Shown here: positions 1 to 8,168 of the stretch, in pieces
How positions within the stretch are numbered: position 1 is the first letter of the stretch
Layout: each line of letters starts with the position of its first letter
Source: JAUHXS01 sp965213575
GTDB lineage: Bacteria; Bacteroidota; Bacteroidia; Chitinophagales; JAUHXS01
NCBI GenBank assembly: GCA_965213575.1
Contig: CBDBZN010000021.1
Span: forward strand, 1 to 57,192
DNA length: 57,192 nt
Reading direction: 5' to 3'
The notes under the pieces: model-generated
Seen by the model: only the letters and a program-made list of their open reading frames with translations
Told to the model about the DNA's origin: nothing
Databases searched by the model: none
Made by a program: the position numbers and the translations under genes

Positions 1-361
1 CAGCACTTAATCCAACCAACATAAACAGAACATTCAAAAGTATAAAATGTTTTTTTTCTAATCTATTTGTTTCATCAAAGTATTTTTCAATACTTTGGTA
101 ACGTTTTTTTCTTAAAAAAATAATTCTATTTAAAAGATAGATCGATATTGATCCACAAAAAAATATTATTAAAAACTTATTGTAATTAATTTCAACATTT
201 TTTAACAAACTTAATGATATTATTAATCCAGAAAAAATCATTATGAGATTTACCGATATAACCATTATAGAAGAGAATAATATCGCATGCTTTTGAGATT
301 CTGGAGTTGTCAGCTTAATACATTTGTAAATAACATAATATATATAATCATAAATTTTCAT
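1..361 (-). CDS. Membrane immunity candidate B, copy 1 (3' end cut by window edge)
   Basis: This small membrane protein lies 5 bases downstream of hydrophobic toxin tip B. The visible part is identical to the complete 131-aa copy at 6023-6418, which has three predicted transmembrane stretches and a basic loop. Its stop codon lies left of the window. Position after a toxin tip and membrane localisation suggest it is the immunity partner of that tip. I recognise no named family. Confidence 0.6.
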   Translation of the reverse strand, partial: MKIYDYIYYVIYKCIKLTTPESQKHAILFSSIMVISVNLIMIFSGLIISLSLLKNVEINYNKFLIIFFCGSISIYLLNRIIFLRKKRYQSIEKYFDETNRLEKKHFILLNVLFMLVGLSA

Positions 362-607
362 TGCATCTATTTATGTGGAGTCATTTGTCTATTATACCAT
401 TGATCAAAAGCAGTCCCACCTATAAGTCTAAAAATACCATAAGCTACTCCAACTGGAACTGTTACTGCTTGTACTCCTGGGTACAAAGAAGCTCCTAGCA
501 AGCCTCCCGTAATGGTTGCGTCTAAAATGATGTGCTGGTGTAGCTTGATCAGTTGATACTGCATGGACATAACCTCCAAGACTTATTACACTTCCAACTC
601 CGCTTAT
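1..607. repeat. Long direct repeat, copy 1 (same as 6058-6664)
   Basis: By eye, bases 1-607 match 6058-6664 without a difference (offset 6057). The first mismatch is at 608 versus 6665, and similarity continues with scattered changes to about 790. The block holds immunity gene B and the end of toxin tip B. The window begins inside it, so the repeat probably extends further left. Confidence 0.85.
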
Positions 608-1199
608 ACCTCCTGCAATTTTCGCAGCACCTGCTATTCTAAATCCAGTACTCCAAAGTGTCCCACCTCCTGTTGCAACTGATGTTCCAAAATCAATAGT
701 AGATTGATTAAGTGTATTATATCCCTCAACATTCCCTCCACCACCTTCATAAGCTAAGTTACCAACCTCAGTCGTATATACATTACCAGCAATCTGCCCT
801 TGATGCCAATTGTGGTTGTCCATATCTATCTGCAATTGATCAAATTGCTCTTGCCACTGCATTTTAAAATCATTTGCAGCCACAAGATCTCTAAACCCTT
901 GATTGCTTTGCCATCTTTCTACTAAGTCATTATTTAACGTTGCTCGCAGGCTGCTCATATCGGGTAGCTCTATACTACTCCCAAAACCTAAATCATTTAT
1001 AGCACCTTGATACTTCATCTCTACTGCTCTTACGGCTTCTTCTAATTGCTTTGTGTTTTCTAAAAAACCAGGTTCATCATTTCCATAATAATGATTATAC
1101 CATTTCTGACTATTTATACCTGTCATCCCTATCGACTTAGAGCGAATTTTTCGTAAATCTCTCCTCCATTCTAGTATTAGCCTATATCTTGCTTCTAAT
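367..1199 (-). pseudogene. Displaced RHS toxin tip B, copy 1 (frameshifted)
   Basis: This is a headless 3' end of an RHS gene. From 1199 leftwards it matches the linker of the 2536-aa protein (LEARYRLILEWRRDL, then the helical AVRAVEMKYQGAI segment). It continues through a second conserved linker ending GNLAYEGGGGNV, then a Gly/Ala-rich hydrophobic tip. The frame breaks at a run of four T near 563: one frame runs into Arg/Ser-rich text, while the other continues LDATITGGLLGASLYPG and ends FDQWYNRQMTPHK, which resembles the hydrophobic ends of other Bacteroidota RHS proteins. Removing one base would join them. It has no start codon of its own and is probably silent. A membrane-active or pore-forming role is inference from composition. 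Confidence 0.7.
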
Positions 1200-1220
1200 C
1201 CATAAAGTTAGATGCCTTAC

Positions 1221-1275
1221 CTTATTTAGCAAATAGCAAGTTACGTTATTGCCAAAATAAAGCTAGTTAGGGATT
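1221..1275. repeat. Cassette-junction element J1
   Basis: This sequence shares its core (AAGTTACGTTATTG, then AAGCTAGTTAGGGATT) with elements at 4583-4652 and 6966-7036. All three separate an immunity gene from the next displaced toxin tip. Here it overlaps the stop codon of the 1267-1710 gene, so the last codons AAT-CCC-TAA are part of the element. Its inverted repeat is the most degenerate of the three. Confidence 0.55.
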
Positions 1276-1710
1276 GCTAAAATTATATATTTCATCTGTT
1301 AGTTTATTCAAAAAAATATACCTGCTGATATAATGAAAAGTGTAAAAAAACGTAAAGACAAATAATCCAATTATCAAACTTTCAGATACACTTGCAAACA
1401 TTACTGTTCCAAAAACAATAAATAAAAGTGCAAATTTCATATCGCTTTTCATTACTATAACTAATTTTGTATCCTCTATTGAAAAATTCAATGTACCATT
1501 ATCGATAAAATCTTTTTTCCTCCAAAGGAACATTAGCCCAGATTTCTTGAATAATATTTTACTATTATTATCAAGAACTGTTACCTGTTCAAAATTTAAA
1601 TTATTTTCCAAATAATTTTTACTATTAAGTATTATTTTATCGACATTAATATCATTCGCATCACCAACTTTATATACTCTACTTATCTTTAACTCATCTA
1701 TAAAGTTCAT
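1267..1710 (-). CDS. Membrane immunity candidate A
   Basis: This encodes 147 aa. A charged N-terminal domain of about 90 residues includes the segment LFKKSGLMFLWRKKDFIDNG, followed by two adjacent hydrophobic stretches (about 92-130). It is a clear but diverged paralogue of the 159-aa protein at 4685-5164, sharing the LFKKxGLxFxWRxKDFxDNG motif. Both sit directly after paralogous Gly-rich toxin tips (gap here 25 bases), which supports paired toxin-immunity specificity. The terminal Asn-Pro-stop is encoded inside junction element J1. No named family recognised. Confidence 0.65.
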   Translation of the reverse strand: MNFIDELKISRVYKVGDANDINVDKIILNSKNYLENNLNFEQVTVLDNNSKILFKKSGLMFLWRKKDFIDNGTLNFSIEDTKLVIVMKSDMKFALLFIVFGTVMFASVSESLIIGLFVFTFFYTFHYISRYIFLNKLTDEIYNFSNP

Positions 1711-1735
1711 ATCAATATATTTAATATGTAAAATT

Positions 1736-2773
1736 TTAATGGAAAAAACTCCATGATTTTAATCTTTGTATACTTGCTCCAAAACCTATGGTTCCCCCAA
1801 CACCTATTGAGAAGTATTTTGGTTCATATCCGTAGGTGGCCTCAAACATACTTCCTTGTGGTAATGAAAATGACACATCTCCTCCATAACCCAAGTTCCA
1901 TTGTGCTGAAGGCCCAGCTAAATCACTGACACTTATATTACCTCCGAATGATTTATGAATTTGAAATTGACCCGAAAAACCGATATCACCTCCAACTCCG
2001 ACTCCTGTAAATGGCTGTATGTCAAATTGACCTCCTCCCCATACTAAATTGACCCCAGCACTTCCTCCTCCCCCGAATATGGCTGTTCCAGCTATGTTAA
2101 GCCCATATAGAGTTTGGGATTCATTAACATTCCCTCCACCACCTTCATAGGCTAAGTTACCAACCTCAGTCGTATACACATTACCAGCAATCTGCCCTTG
2201 ATGCCAATTATGTATTTCCATATCTAACTGCAATTGATCAAATTGCTCTTGCCACTGCATTTTAAAATCATTTGCAGCCACAAGATCTCTAAATCCTTGA
2301 TTGCTTTGCCATCTTTCTAGTAAGTCATTATTTAACGTTGCTCGCAGGCTGCTCATATCCGGTAGCTCTATACTACTCCCAAGCCCTAACTCATTGATAG
2401 CACCTTGATATTTCATCTCCACTGCTCTAACGGCTTCTTCTATTTGTTTAGTATTGCTAAAAAATTCCATGAAACTGGAGGAACTATAACCATAGTATTT
2501 ATCATAAGTATTAGTGGGAGAGGGTAAGCCATTCACATATCCGCTCCTTACGCGTATTTCTCTCAATGCGGCTCTCAATTCAAGCGTTAATCTATCTCTT
2601 GCTTCCAGTCTTGTTTCTGCTCGATTTGGCCCGTAAGGATTATAGCCTTTTCCTGCTACGTTTACCCAGCGTACGTCTTCTATGTTTCCACCTGTGTATA
2701 CTCTTTTCAAATCTACTGCCACATTATGACCTCCAGGGTTATAATAGCCCCCATCAGGGTCTCTACCATTCAC
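1736..2773 (-). CDS. Displaced RHS tip A (Gly-rich beta tip)
   Basis: This headless 3' end of an RHS gene (345 aa) opens at a GTG in the segment NGRDPDGGYYNPGGHNVAVD, the end of the RHS core in the full-length gene. It continues through both conserved linkers to GGGGNV and then a tip of about 115 residues made of short Gly-rich amphipathic strands (GVGVGGDIGFSG, GGDVSFSLPQG) ending LKSWSFFH. The composition suggests a beta-rich, possibly barrel or pore, fold; that is inference. The first half of the tip is nearly identical in DNA to tip A' at 5179-5994, and the second half has diverged. With no signal peptide or promoter it is likely a silent reserve cassette. Confidence 0.65.
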   Translation of the reverse strand: MNGRDPDGGYYNPGGHNVAVDLKRVYTGGNIEDVRWVNVAGKGYNPYGPNRAETRLEARDRLTLELRAALREIRVRSGYVNGLPSPTNTYDKYYGYSSSSFMEFFSNTKQIEEAVRAVEMKYQGAINELGLGSSIELPDMSSLRATLNNDLLERWQSNQGFRDLVAANDFKMQWQEQFDQLQLDMEIHNWHQGQIAGNVYTTEVGNLAYEGGGGNVNESQTLYGLNIAGTAIFGGGGSAGVNLVWGGGQFDIQPFTGVGVGGDIGFSGQFQIHKSFGGNISVSDLAGPSAQWNLGYGGDVSFSLPQGSMFEATYGYEPKYFSIGVGGTIGFGASIQRLKSWSFFH

Positions 2774-2819
2774 TGAGTTATTGCTTAGCTGCTAAGAAAA
2801 GTTTCCAATATCGAACCTT

Positions 2820-3293
2820 TCAATTATAGTATGTTATAATCCAATTTAAACTATCTAATTGCTTTTGTGTATAAGTCAATTTTTTTGTATATAATTTATC
2901 CTTCACAATTTTAGCCCACGCATGTGAGCTCAATACGGATTCAGTTATAAAAAATAAATTTATAAAATCCTGATCTAAACATGGTATTTTAGGGTTATTA
3001 GGCGTCCCAAAAACACCTAAAACACCTATTGAATCAGATTCCACTCTATAATTAGGAAATATTAATGTGTCAATAATTTTTTCACCATTTTCATTAAAAG
3101 CACTGTCCCCAATATTAAAATACATTTTTAAAGCAGGTTTTAATGGTAAATTCTGTCCACAAGTAATATATGTATATATAGTTTCTGAATAATGATTTTC
3201 AACTTTCAATTTACCCATAGGGGGGTCATAGATTGGGCATCCCAAAACAACAAATAATATACATACAATATAAAAATATTTTATCATGGCCAA
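2820..3293 (-). CDS. Lipoprotein immunity candidate C
   Basis: This encodes 157 aa with a hydrophobic N-terminus ending in a lipobox-like VVLGC, so it is probably an envelope lipoprotein; an internal Met three residues in may be the true start. Its start overlaps the end of the metallopeptidase tip (3284-4480) by 10 bases, the tight coupling expected of a toxin-immunity pair. No family recognised. An envelope-located inhibitor of a secreted metallopeptidase is the inferred role. Confidence 0.6.
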   Translation of the reverse strand: MAMIKYFYIVCILFVVLGCPIYDPPMGKLKVENHYSETIYTYITCGQNLPLKPALKMYFNIGDSAFNENGEKIIDTLIFPNYRVESDSIGVLGVFGTPNNPKIPCLDQDFINLFFITESVLSSHAWAKIVKDKLYTKKLTYTQKQLDSLNWIITYYN

Positions 3294-4480
3294 AATAATG
3301 GTGAAGCAAATCTCAATCGAAAATAATTGAATGAACTTAACTCTCGAATAGGAAACTGAGAACTATGAATATAATTACTACCAAAATATCCACTTGAAAG
3401 TTTGTTCGCCCAAGTTTCGGTCCAGAAAGTACTATGATTATGCCCTCCAACACCATGTAAAGAAGCACTAATCAAACTTTCTTTACCAATTATCCCGTAG
3501 AAAGCGACATTGCCTACCTGTCTTGCTTGTAAAATATGCCCAAATTCATGTTGCATTAATGCAATATCCTGTCCTCTTGAAAAAACTCCTCTCCCTACTG
3601 TTATTCCTCTCCCTGGTAATGTTATTCCTCCACTTCCTTCTCCTATCCCTAACTCAGGTGTTTCAAAAACAGACACACCTTCATATTTACCTACATATTT
3701 ACCAGTAACTGTCTGATTTAAGTCATCAATACCATGTGCTCCAAATCCATTAGATAAATCCAATTCTGCCGTACCATCCCAGAAATTTGCACCAGCTCTT
3801 TTTGCACTTATTCCCCCATTTATACCTCCTGCTAAACCACCTATTGCCCCACCCCAAAATGCACCTTTAAAACTTGAGCCCCATATGTCTTGGTCTATTC
3901 CACTAATTGATTCTCTAGCAGCAGCATTATATGCTCCTGTGGCAAAACCACTTACTGCACCACCAGCCGCTCCCGAAATTACTCCTCCTGAAAATCCTGA
4001 AAATGATAAAGCTGATGCTACTGAACTAGAAATTGAACTTCCTATAGTTCCTCCTAATGCAACTCCAAGTAACATAGATTGTGTTTTGACAGTATATTCT
4101 ATATATTTAATTGTTAATTCAGCTGATTGTGTGGCTGCTTTTTCTAGTTGATTATTGGAGACAAATCTCCCGCCTTTAGCTTTGCCTAAATTGTAAAAAA
4201 ACTTCTTTAGCCTTCCCAACAAACCTGTTGGTTCTTGATCAGTTTCTCTAAGATGAGCAAAAGGACTTGGTCGTGGTCCAACAACTCTATACTTAGTAGT
4301 TCGAGGTTTTCCATTCATATTATAATACCCCCCATCAGGGTCTCTACCATTCACAGGATTATTACCCATGCCTATATATGCACTGGCAAACTGTCCGTAA
4401 GGGTCGGGGCTCATCCACCTTACTATGCTGCTGTTCCACATCCGCAGTTCAAAGTTATCCCAACCGTTCACCTCATCCAT
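3284..4480 (-). CDS. Displaced RHS tip C with HExxH metallopeptidase domain
   Basis: This 398-aa ORF begins inside the RHS core (MDEVNGWDNFELRMW... NNPVNGRDPDGGYYN), but after residue 54 it leaves the sequence of the other cassettes. Next come a basic stretch, a Gly/Ala-rich glycine-zipper-like region (about 135-225), and a C-terminal domain with H311-E-F-G-H315 followed by TETWAN (E355), the pattern of a zinc metallopeptidase. The HEFGHILQ form is common in Bacteroidota RHS tips. It has no signal peptide. Just upstream the DNA is a scrambled RHS fragment in another frame, so it is probably not expressed as it stands. The following lipoprotein gene overlaps its end. Confidence 0.7.
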   Translation of the reverse strand: MDEVNGWDNFELRMWNSSIVRWMSPDPYGQFASAYIGMGNNPVNGRDPDGGYYNMNGKPRTTKYRVVGPRPSPFAHLRETDQEPTGLLGRLKKFFYNLGKAKGGRFVSNNQLEKAATQSAELTIKYIEYTVKTQSMLLGVALGGTIGSSISSSVASALSFSGFSGGVISGAAGGAVSGFATGAYNAAARESISGIDQDIWGSSFKGAFWGGAIGGLAGGINGGISAKRAGANFWDGTAELDLSNGFGAHGIDDLNQTVTGKYVGKYEGVSVFETPELGIGEGSGGITLPGRGITVGRGVFSRGQDIALMQHEFGHILQARQVGNVAFYGIIGKESLISASLHGVGGHNHSTFWTETWANKLSSGYFGSNYIHSSQFPIRELSSFNYFRLRFASPLFWP

Positions 4481-4582
4481 GCCCGCTACTTTTTCTTGCC
4501 CTTGGTAGCCGTAGCGGTAAGTATTGGCATTCCAGTTTCTGCTACGTTTACCCAGCGTACGTCTTCTATGTTTCCAGTCTAT
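4481..4582 (-). other. Scrambled RHS-core fragment upstream of tip C
   Basis: Read on the minus strand, this stretch first carries DNA for GNIEDVRWVNVAG, which in the full-length gene lies after the RHS core. It then jumps to DNA for RNWNANTYRYGYQGQEK, which normally lies before it. The two pieces join out of frame near 4541. This is direct evidence that the cassette was assembled by recombination between different points of the RHS 3' region. Confidence 0.6.
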
Positions 4583-4652
4583 AAAGCTACAAACTTTATC
4601 TTATTCATAAAGCTTAAGTTACGTTATTGTTAACTTAAACCTGTTAAGGTTT
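4583..4652. repeat. Cassette-junction element J2
   Basis: This is the second copy of the junction sequence. It contains an inverted repeat, TTAAGTT (4614-4620) and AACTTAA (4632-4638), around ACGTTATTGTT. It is followed by CTGTTAAGG, matching CAGTTAGGG in J3. It lies about 35 bases beyond the stop of immunity gene A' and directly before the scrambled start of tip C. Confidence 0.55.
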
Positions 4653-4684
4653 TTCCAAGATATTTTATCGTTCTAATTTTCATA

Positions 4685-5164
4685 TTAAATGTTATCAGAT
4701 TTTATAAAGTACTCTATCTTTTTTAACAATTTTTTTAAAAAAAAATATCTACTCAAATATTGAATTAAATAAAAAAAAAGAAATACACCCATACTTAACA
4801 AAGTCGCTTTAAGGAACGAGAAAATAGATGTTGTCATAAAAATTAATGAAAACAAAATTGTTGAAAAGATTATAAAGATTAAATTAAACCTCATATCACT
4901 GTTTATAGAAATATTAATTTTGTTATTACGATAAATTTTAAATTTAATTATGCCGTTATCTAAAAAATCTTTTTGCCTCCAAAAAAATAATAATCCATCT
5001 TTTTTAAATAAAAGTGATTTTTTATCTTCTAAATAATATACTTTTTCAAATTTTATAGCATTTTCCAAATATTTTCTAATTGAGTTTGTAATAAAATCAA
5101 GATTACTTTTTGGGGAAGATAGACTGACTTCTTTTTGTATAATTATTTTATCAACAAAATTCAT
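4685..5164 (-). CDS. Membrane immunity candidate A'
   Basis: This encodes 159 aa: a basic N-terminal domain followed by two hydrophobic stretches (about 95-140). It is paralogous to the 147-aa protein at 1267-1710, sharing a FKKDGLLFFWRQKDFLDNG motif, but with many substitutions. It starts 14 bases after tip A', itself a diverged twin of tip A. Parallel divergence of both partners fits toxin-immunity co-evolution. No named family. Confidence 0.65.
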   Translation of the reverse strand: MNFVDKIIIQKEVSLSSPKSNLDFITNSIRKYLENAIKFEKVYYLEDKKSLLFKKDGLLFFWRQKDFLDNGIIKFKIYRNNKINISINSDMRFNLIFIIFSTILFSLIFMTTSIFSFLKATLLSMGVFLFFYLIQYLSRYFFLKKLLKKIEYFIKSDNI

Positions 5165-5178
5165 AATAAGATATTAAT

Positions 5179-5994
5179 TTAGTAAAACAAACTCCATGAA
5201 TGTAATCTTTGAACACTCCAGCCTGCTCCAAATGTGCCGCCGATTCCAATAGTATTATAACTTGGAGAATGACCATATCCACTGCTAAACATACCTCGTT
5301 GTTGCAAGGAAAAAGATAAATCACCTACATAACCTGCATTCCATTGAATCCCTGCTCCTACTAAATCTGCCACAGATATATCTCCTCCTAAAGAATTATG
5401 AATTTGAAACTGTGCTGAAAAACCGATATCGCCACCAAATCCGACTCCAGTAAAAGGTTGAATATCAAATTCACCTCCTCCCCATACTAAATTGACCCCA
5501 GCACTTCCTCCTCCCCCGAATATGGCTGTTCCAGCTATGTTAAGCCCATATAGAGTTTGGGATTCATTAACATTCCCTCCACCACCTTCATAAGCTAAGT
5601 TACCAACCTCAGTCGTATATACATTCCCAGCAATCTGCCCTTGATGCCAATTATGGTTGTTCATATCTAACTGCAATTGATCAAATTGCTCTTGCCACTG
5701 CATTTTAAAATCATTTGCAGCCACAAGATCTCTAAATCCTTGATTGCTTTGCCATCTTTCTACTAAGTCATTATTTAACGTTGCTCGCAGGCTGCTTATA
5801 TCGGGTAGTTCTATATTCCCAAACCCTAAGTCATTTATAGCACCTTGATACTTCATCTCTACTGCTCTTACGGCTTCTTCTAATTGCTTTGTGTTTTCTA
5901 AAAAACCAGGTTCATCATTTCCATAATAATAATTATACCATTTCTGACTATTTATGCCAGACCTCCCTATCGACCTAGAGCGAATTTTTTGCAA
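5179..5994 (-). CDS. Displaced RHS tip A' (diverged twin of tip A)
   Basis: This encodes 271 aa from a TTG in the linker segment QKIRSRSIGRSGINSQKW, then both conserved linkers, then a Gly-rich beta tip. DNA around 5480-5600 is nearly identical to 2030-2150, but the C-terminal 60-70 residues differ clearly from tip A and end LHSWSLFY. RHS homology starts at about 6013, directly after the stop of the preceding immunity gene. Headless and probably silent. Alternative reading: a recombination donor for the active gene. Confidence 0.65.
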   Translation of the reverse strand: MQKIRSRSIGRSGINSQKWYNYYYGNDEPGFLENTKQLEEAVRAVEMKYQGAINDLGFGNIELPDISSLRATLNNDLVERWQSNQGFRDLVAANDFKMQWQEQFDQLQLDMNNHNWHQGQIAGNVYTTEVGNLAYEGGGGNVNESQTLYGLNIAGTAIFGGGGSAGVNLVWGGGEFDIQPFTGVGFGGDIGFSAQFQIHNSLGGDISVADLVGAGIQWNAGYVGDLSFSLQQRGMFSSGYGHSPSYNTIGIGGTFGAGWSVQRLHSWSLFY

Positions 5995-6022
5995 ATCTCT
6001 CCTCCATTGGGTTATTAGTCAA

Positions 6023-6418
6023 TCAGGATGATGAGTAATAAATTCCTGAACCTATAACAGCACTTAATCCAACCAACATAAACAGAACATTCAAAAGTAT
6101 AAAATGTTTTTTTTCTAATCTATTTGTTTCATCAAAGTATTTTTCAATACTTTGGTAACGTTTTTTTCTTAAAAAAATAATTCTATTTAAAAGATAGATC
6201 GATATTGATCCACAAAAAAATATTATTAAAAACTTATTGTAATTAATTTCAACATTTTTTAACAAACTTAATGATATTATTAATCCAGAAAAAATCATTA
6301 TGAGATTTACCGATATAACCATTATAGAAGAGAATAATATCGCATGCTTTTGAGATTCTGGAGTTGTCAGCTTAATACATTTGTAAATAACATAATATAT
6401 ATAATCATAAATTTTCAT
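6023..6418 (-). CDS. Membrane immunity candidate B, complete copy
   Basis: This encodes 131 aa with three hydrophobic segments (about 27-52, 62-80 and 105-128) separated by a basic, Lys/Arg-rich loop. It begins 5 bases after the stop of toxin tip B' and is the complete version of the gene cut by the left window edge. A membrane protein following a hydrophobic toxin tip fits immunity against a membrane-active toxin, by inference. No family recognised. Confidence 0.65.
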   Translation of the reverse strand: MKIYDYIYYVIYKCIKLTTPESQKHAILFSSIMVISVNLIMIFSGLIISLSLLKNVEINYNKFLIIFFCGSISIYLLNRIIFLRKKRYQSIEKYFDETNRLEKKHFILLNVLFMLVGLSAVIGSGIYYSSS

Positions 6419-6664
6419 TGCATCTATTTATGTGGAGTCATTTGTCTATTATACCATTGATCAAAAGCAGTCCCACCTATAAGTCTAAAAATACCATAAG
6501 CTACTCCAACTGGAACTGTTACTGCTTGTACTCCTGGGTACAAAGAAGCTCCTAGCAAGCCTCCCGTAATGGTTGCGTCTAAAATGATGTGCTGGTGTAG
6601 CTTGATCAGTTGATACTGCATGGACATAACCTCCAAGACTTATTACACTTCCAACTCCGCTTAT
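6058..6664. repeat. Long direct repeat, copy 2 (same as 1-607)
   Basis: This is the second copy of the 607-base block, covering most of immunity gene B and the end of toxin tip B, including the same frameshift. Identity ends at 6665. The flanking DNA differs, with J3 to the right here and linker DNA at copy 1. The duplication or gene conversion must be recent. Confidence 0.85.
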
Positions 6665-6917
6665 CCCTCCTGCAATTTTCGCAGCACCTGCTATTCTAAA
6701 TCCAGTATCCCAAAGTGTCCCAGCTCCTGTTGCAACTGATGCTCCAAAATCAATAGTAGTTTGATTAAGTGTATTATATCCCTCAACATCACCTCCACCA
6801 CCTTCATATGCTAAGTTACCTACCCCAGAAAAATACACATTCCCAGCATTCTGTCTTTGATGCCAATTATGGTTTTCCATATCTAGTTGCAATTGATCAT
6901 ACTGCTGCTGCCATTGT
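6424..6917 (-). pseudogene. Displaced RHS toxin tip B', copy 2 (frameshifted)
   Basis: This is a shorter headless fragment. RHS homology begins near 6917 within WQQQYDQLQLDMENHNW, a linker variant shared with tip E rather than with copy 1. It runs through GNLAYEGGGGDV into the hydrophobic tip and carries the same T-run frameshift (near 6620). So its 5' part comes from a tip-E-like parent and its 3' part from the tip-B repeat, making it mosaic. Confidence 0.7.
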
Positions 6918-6965
6918 AATTATCTCGTAGAAAAAGGAGCGGCGGAGCTGATTGACTAAACTTTT

Positions 6966-7036
6966 TAAGTTGCAAACTAATCTCTATTCGTAAAGCTTAA
7001 GTTACGCTGTCGCTAAACTTAAGCCAGTTAGGGATT
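6966..7036. repeat. Cassette-junction element J3 (best inverted repeat)
   Basis: This is the best-preserved junction element. It has a perfect 9-base inverted repeat, GCTTAAGTT (6995-7003) and AACTTAAGC (7016-7024), with a 12-base loop, then CAGTTAGGGATT. The last bases include the stop codon of immunity gene D (7028-7030). To its left about 45 bases of unassignable DNA separate it from tip B'. Confidence 0.6.
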
Positions 7037-7672
7037 TAATTTCATTATTTCTTCAAATGATATTGGATTTGAAGTTGTATCACTTCCACACGGTAAAAAG
7101 CCTGATAAAAATGGTTCAACGTAACGTGTAAACTTTTTATTACAAATATCTACTTCTGCAACTTTTGGATCATAATTTGGAGGTATATTAATACTCTCTT
7201 CCCTTTTTTTTAGGATATCAGATTCATATAGCTTTGCATCATCTGGCAGTATATCACTAATCTTATCTTGAATAATTTGCCAAGCTTTTTTTGTATTAAA
7301 CTCACTTTGCATTCCTGTATAAACAACAGCAATAATTTCTTTTTCAGGAATAATTGTATAATAACTCGGATTGTAATATTTAATTACACTCTGGCTCATA
7401 TGCCAACTTAAATAGTACTTACTTCCTATTACATTTTTAACGTGGGATATAGACAAGATATGGCTTTGCAGATGATCACTCCCATATTCTGCAAGAAAAG
7501 AGTCTATACATAATAACAGAAAAGAATCTTGAATCTCAATTTTAAAAGGATCAACTTCAAGAATGTTATTATTCTCACTTTTTAAATCTCCTTTGTTTAT
7601 ACAAGAGAATAAAAAGGCAGATAAGATAAATATTAAAATAAATCTATCTCTAATAAGGATACTGAATGCCAT
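7028..7672 (-). CDS. Lipoprotein immunity candidate D
   Basis: This encodes 214 aa. The N-terminus is hydrophobic with a lipobox-like LFSC about residue 24, so it is a probable lipoprotein. The central segment KYYNPSYYTIIPEKEIIAVVY resembles YVNPQYYLIREGEYILVKI in the immunity candidate at 9003-9590, and both genes follow tips with the same HTH...PS..AD motif. The two are probably distant relatives guarding related toxins. The start overlaps the end of toxin fragment D by 23 bases. The ending Asn-Pro-stop lies in element J3. Confidence 0.6.
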   Translation of the reverse strand: MAFSILIRDRFILIFILSAFLFSCINKGDLKSENNNILEVDPFKIEIQDSFLLLCIDSFLAEYGSDHLQSHILSISHVKNVIGSKYYLSWHMSQSVIKYYNPSYYTIIPEKEIIAVVYTGMQSEFNTKKAWQIIQDKISDILPDDAKLYESDILKKREESINIPPNYDPKVAEVDICNKKFTRYVEPFLSGFLPCGSDTTSNPISFEEIMKLNP

Positions 7673-7981
7673 TAATTAAAATATATGTTCTAAAATTAGA
7701 GCCGAAAACACTTTTAAAGTTTATATCTGCAGGACTTGGAGACGATAAATCAAAATGGGTGTGAATGTGACCAAACGTTTCATATGAGTTCCCGTTGTAA
7801 TGAATACTATTAATTCCCCCAGTTTGGCTCTTAAATTATGATGTGACTTGTCATAAGTATTTAATCCCCACGATTCAACAATTGCACCTCCATTCTCTTT
7901 TTTATACCTATAATTCAAAATCAGTTTAGATTTATTTTGGGTGGTGTTGAGGGTTATTTTAAGATTTTTTGGGTTTATCTT
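7650..7981 (-). pseudogene. Broken JAMM-like toxin fragment D
   Basis: The minus-strand frame opens at 7981 inside the end of immunity gene E and reads through NYRYKKENGGAIVESWGLNTYDKSHH. It then breaks at a run of five G (plus-strand C run, 7816-7820). Restoring one base gives a continuation with HIHTHFDLSSPSPADIN and ends GIQYPY-stop at 7650. The HxH-x6-S-xx-D pattern matches the tip of the full-length RHS protein. The usual linker segments are missing, so this fragment is truncated as well as frameshifted. Confidence 0.6.
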
Positions 7982-8168
7982 TTAATTGTGTTTGGAATAG
8001 ATTAATAATTAATAGTGCAACTCCTATAATTATTGAGAGAAGTCCGCTTAAAAATATTAATGTATTAAACGGATGAGGGCAAGGTATTGTAAAACCTATA
8101 CCTAATCCAATCCATCCTATAATTATAATAATAGCTATAATTAATATTTTATAATTTCTACTCATCAA
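7959..8168 (-). CDS. Small membrane immunity candidate E
   Basis: This encodes 69 aa with two transmembrane segments and a basic tail (KDKPKKS). Its ATG overlaps the stop of the PLA2-like tip E by 4 bases, typical translational coupling of a toxin-immunity pair. A small membrane protein protecting against a phospholipase-like toxin is inferred. No named family. Confidence 0.6.
   Translation of the reverse strand: MMSRNYKILIIAIIIIIGWIGLGIGFTIPCPHPFNTLIFLSGLLSIIIGVALLIINLFQTQLKDKPKKS

Noticed and set aside
428..1126. Programmed ribosomal frameshifting in toxin B
   Set aside because: A T4 run is a weak slippery site, there is no clear stimulatory structure, and the cassette has no start codon; a fixed mutation copied by duplication is simpler.
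1221..7036. Junction elements as true integron attC sites
   Set aside because: They form hairpins, overlap stop codons and contain GTTAGGG, but the core GTTRRRY and inverse core RYYYAAC are each off by a base, the partner sites are not evident, and no integrase gene is in the window.
7721..7918. A separate 65-aa gene
   Set aside because: It is the first half of the frameshifted JAMM-like fragment D; its last residues are out-of-frame text.
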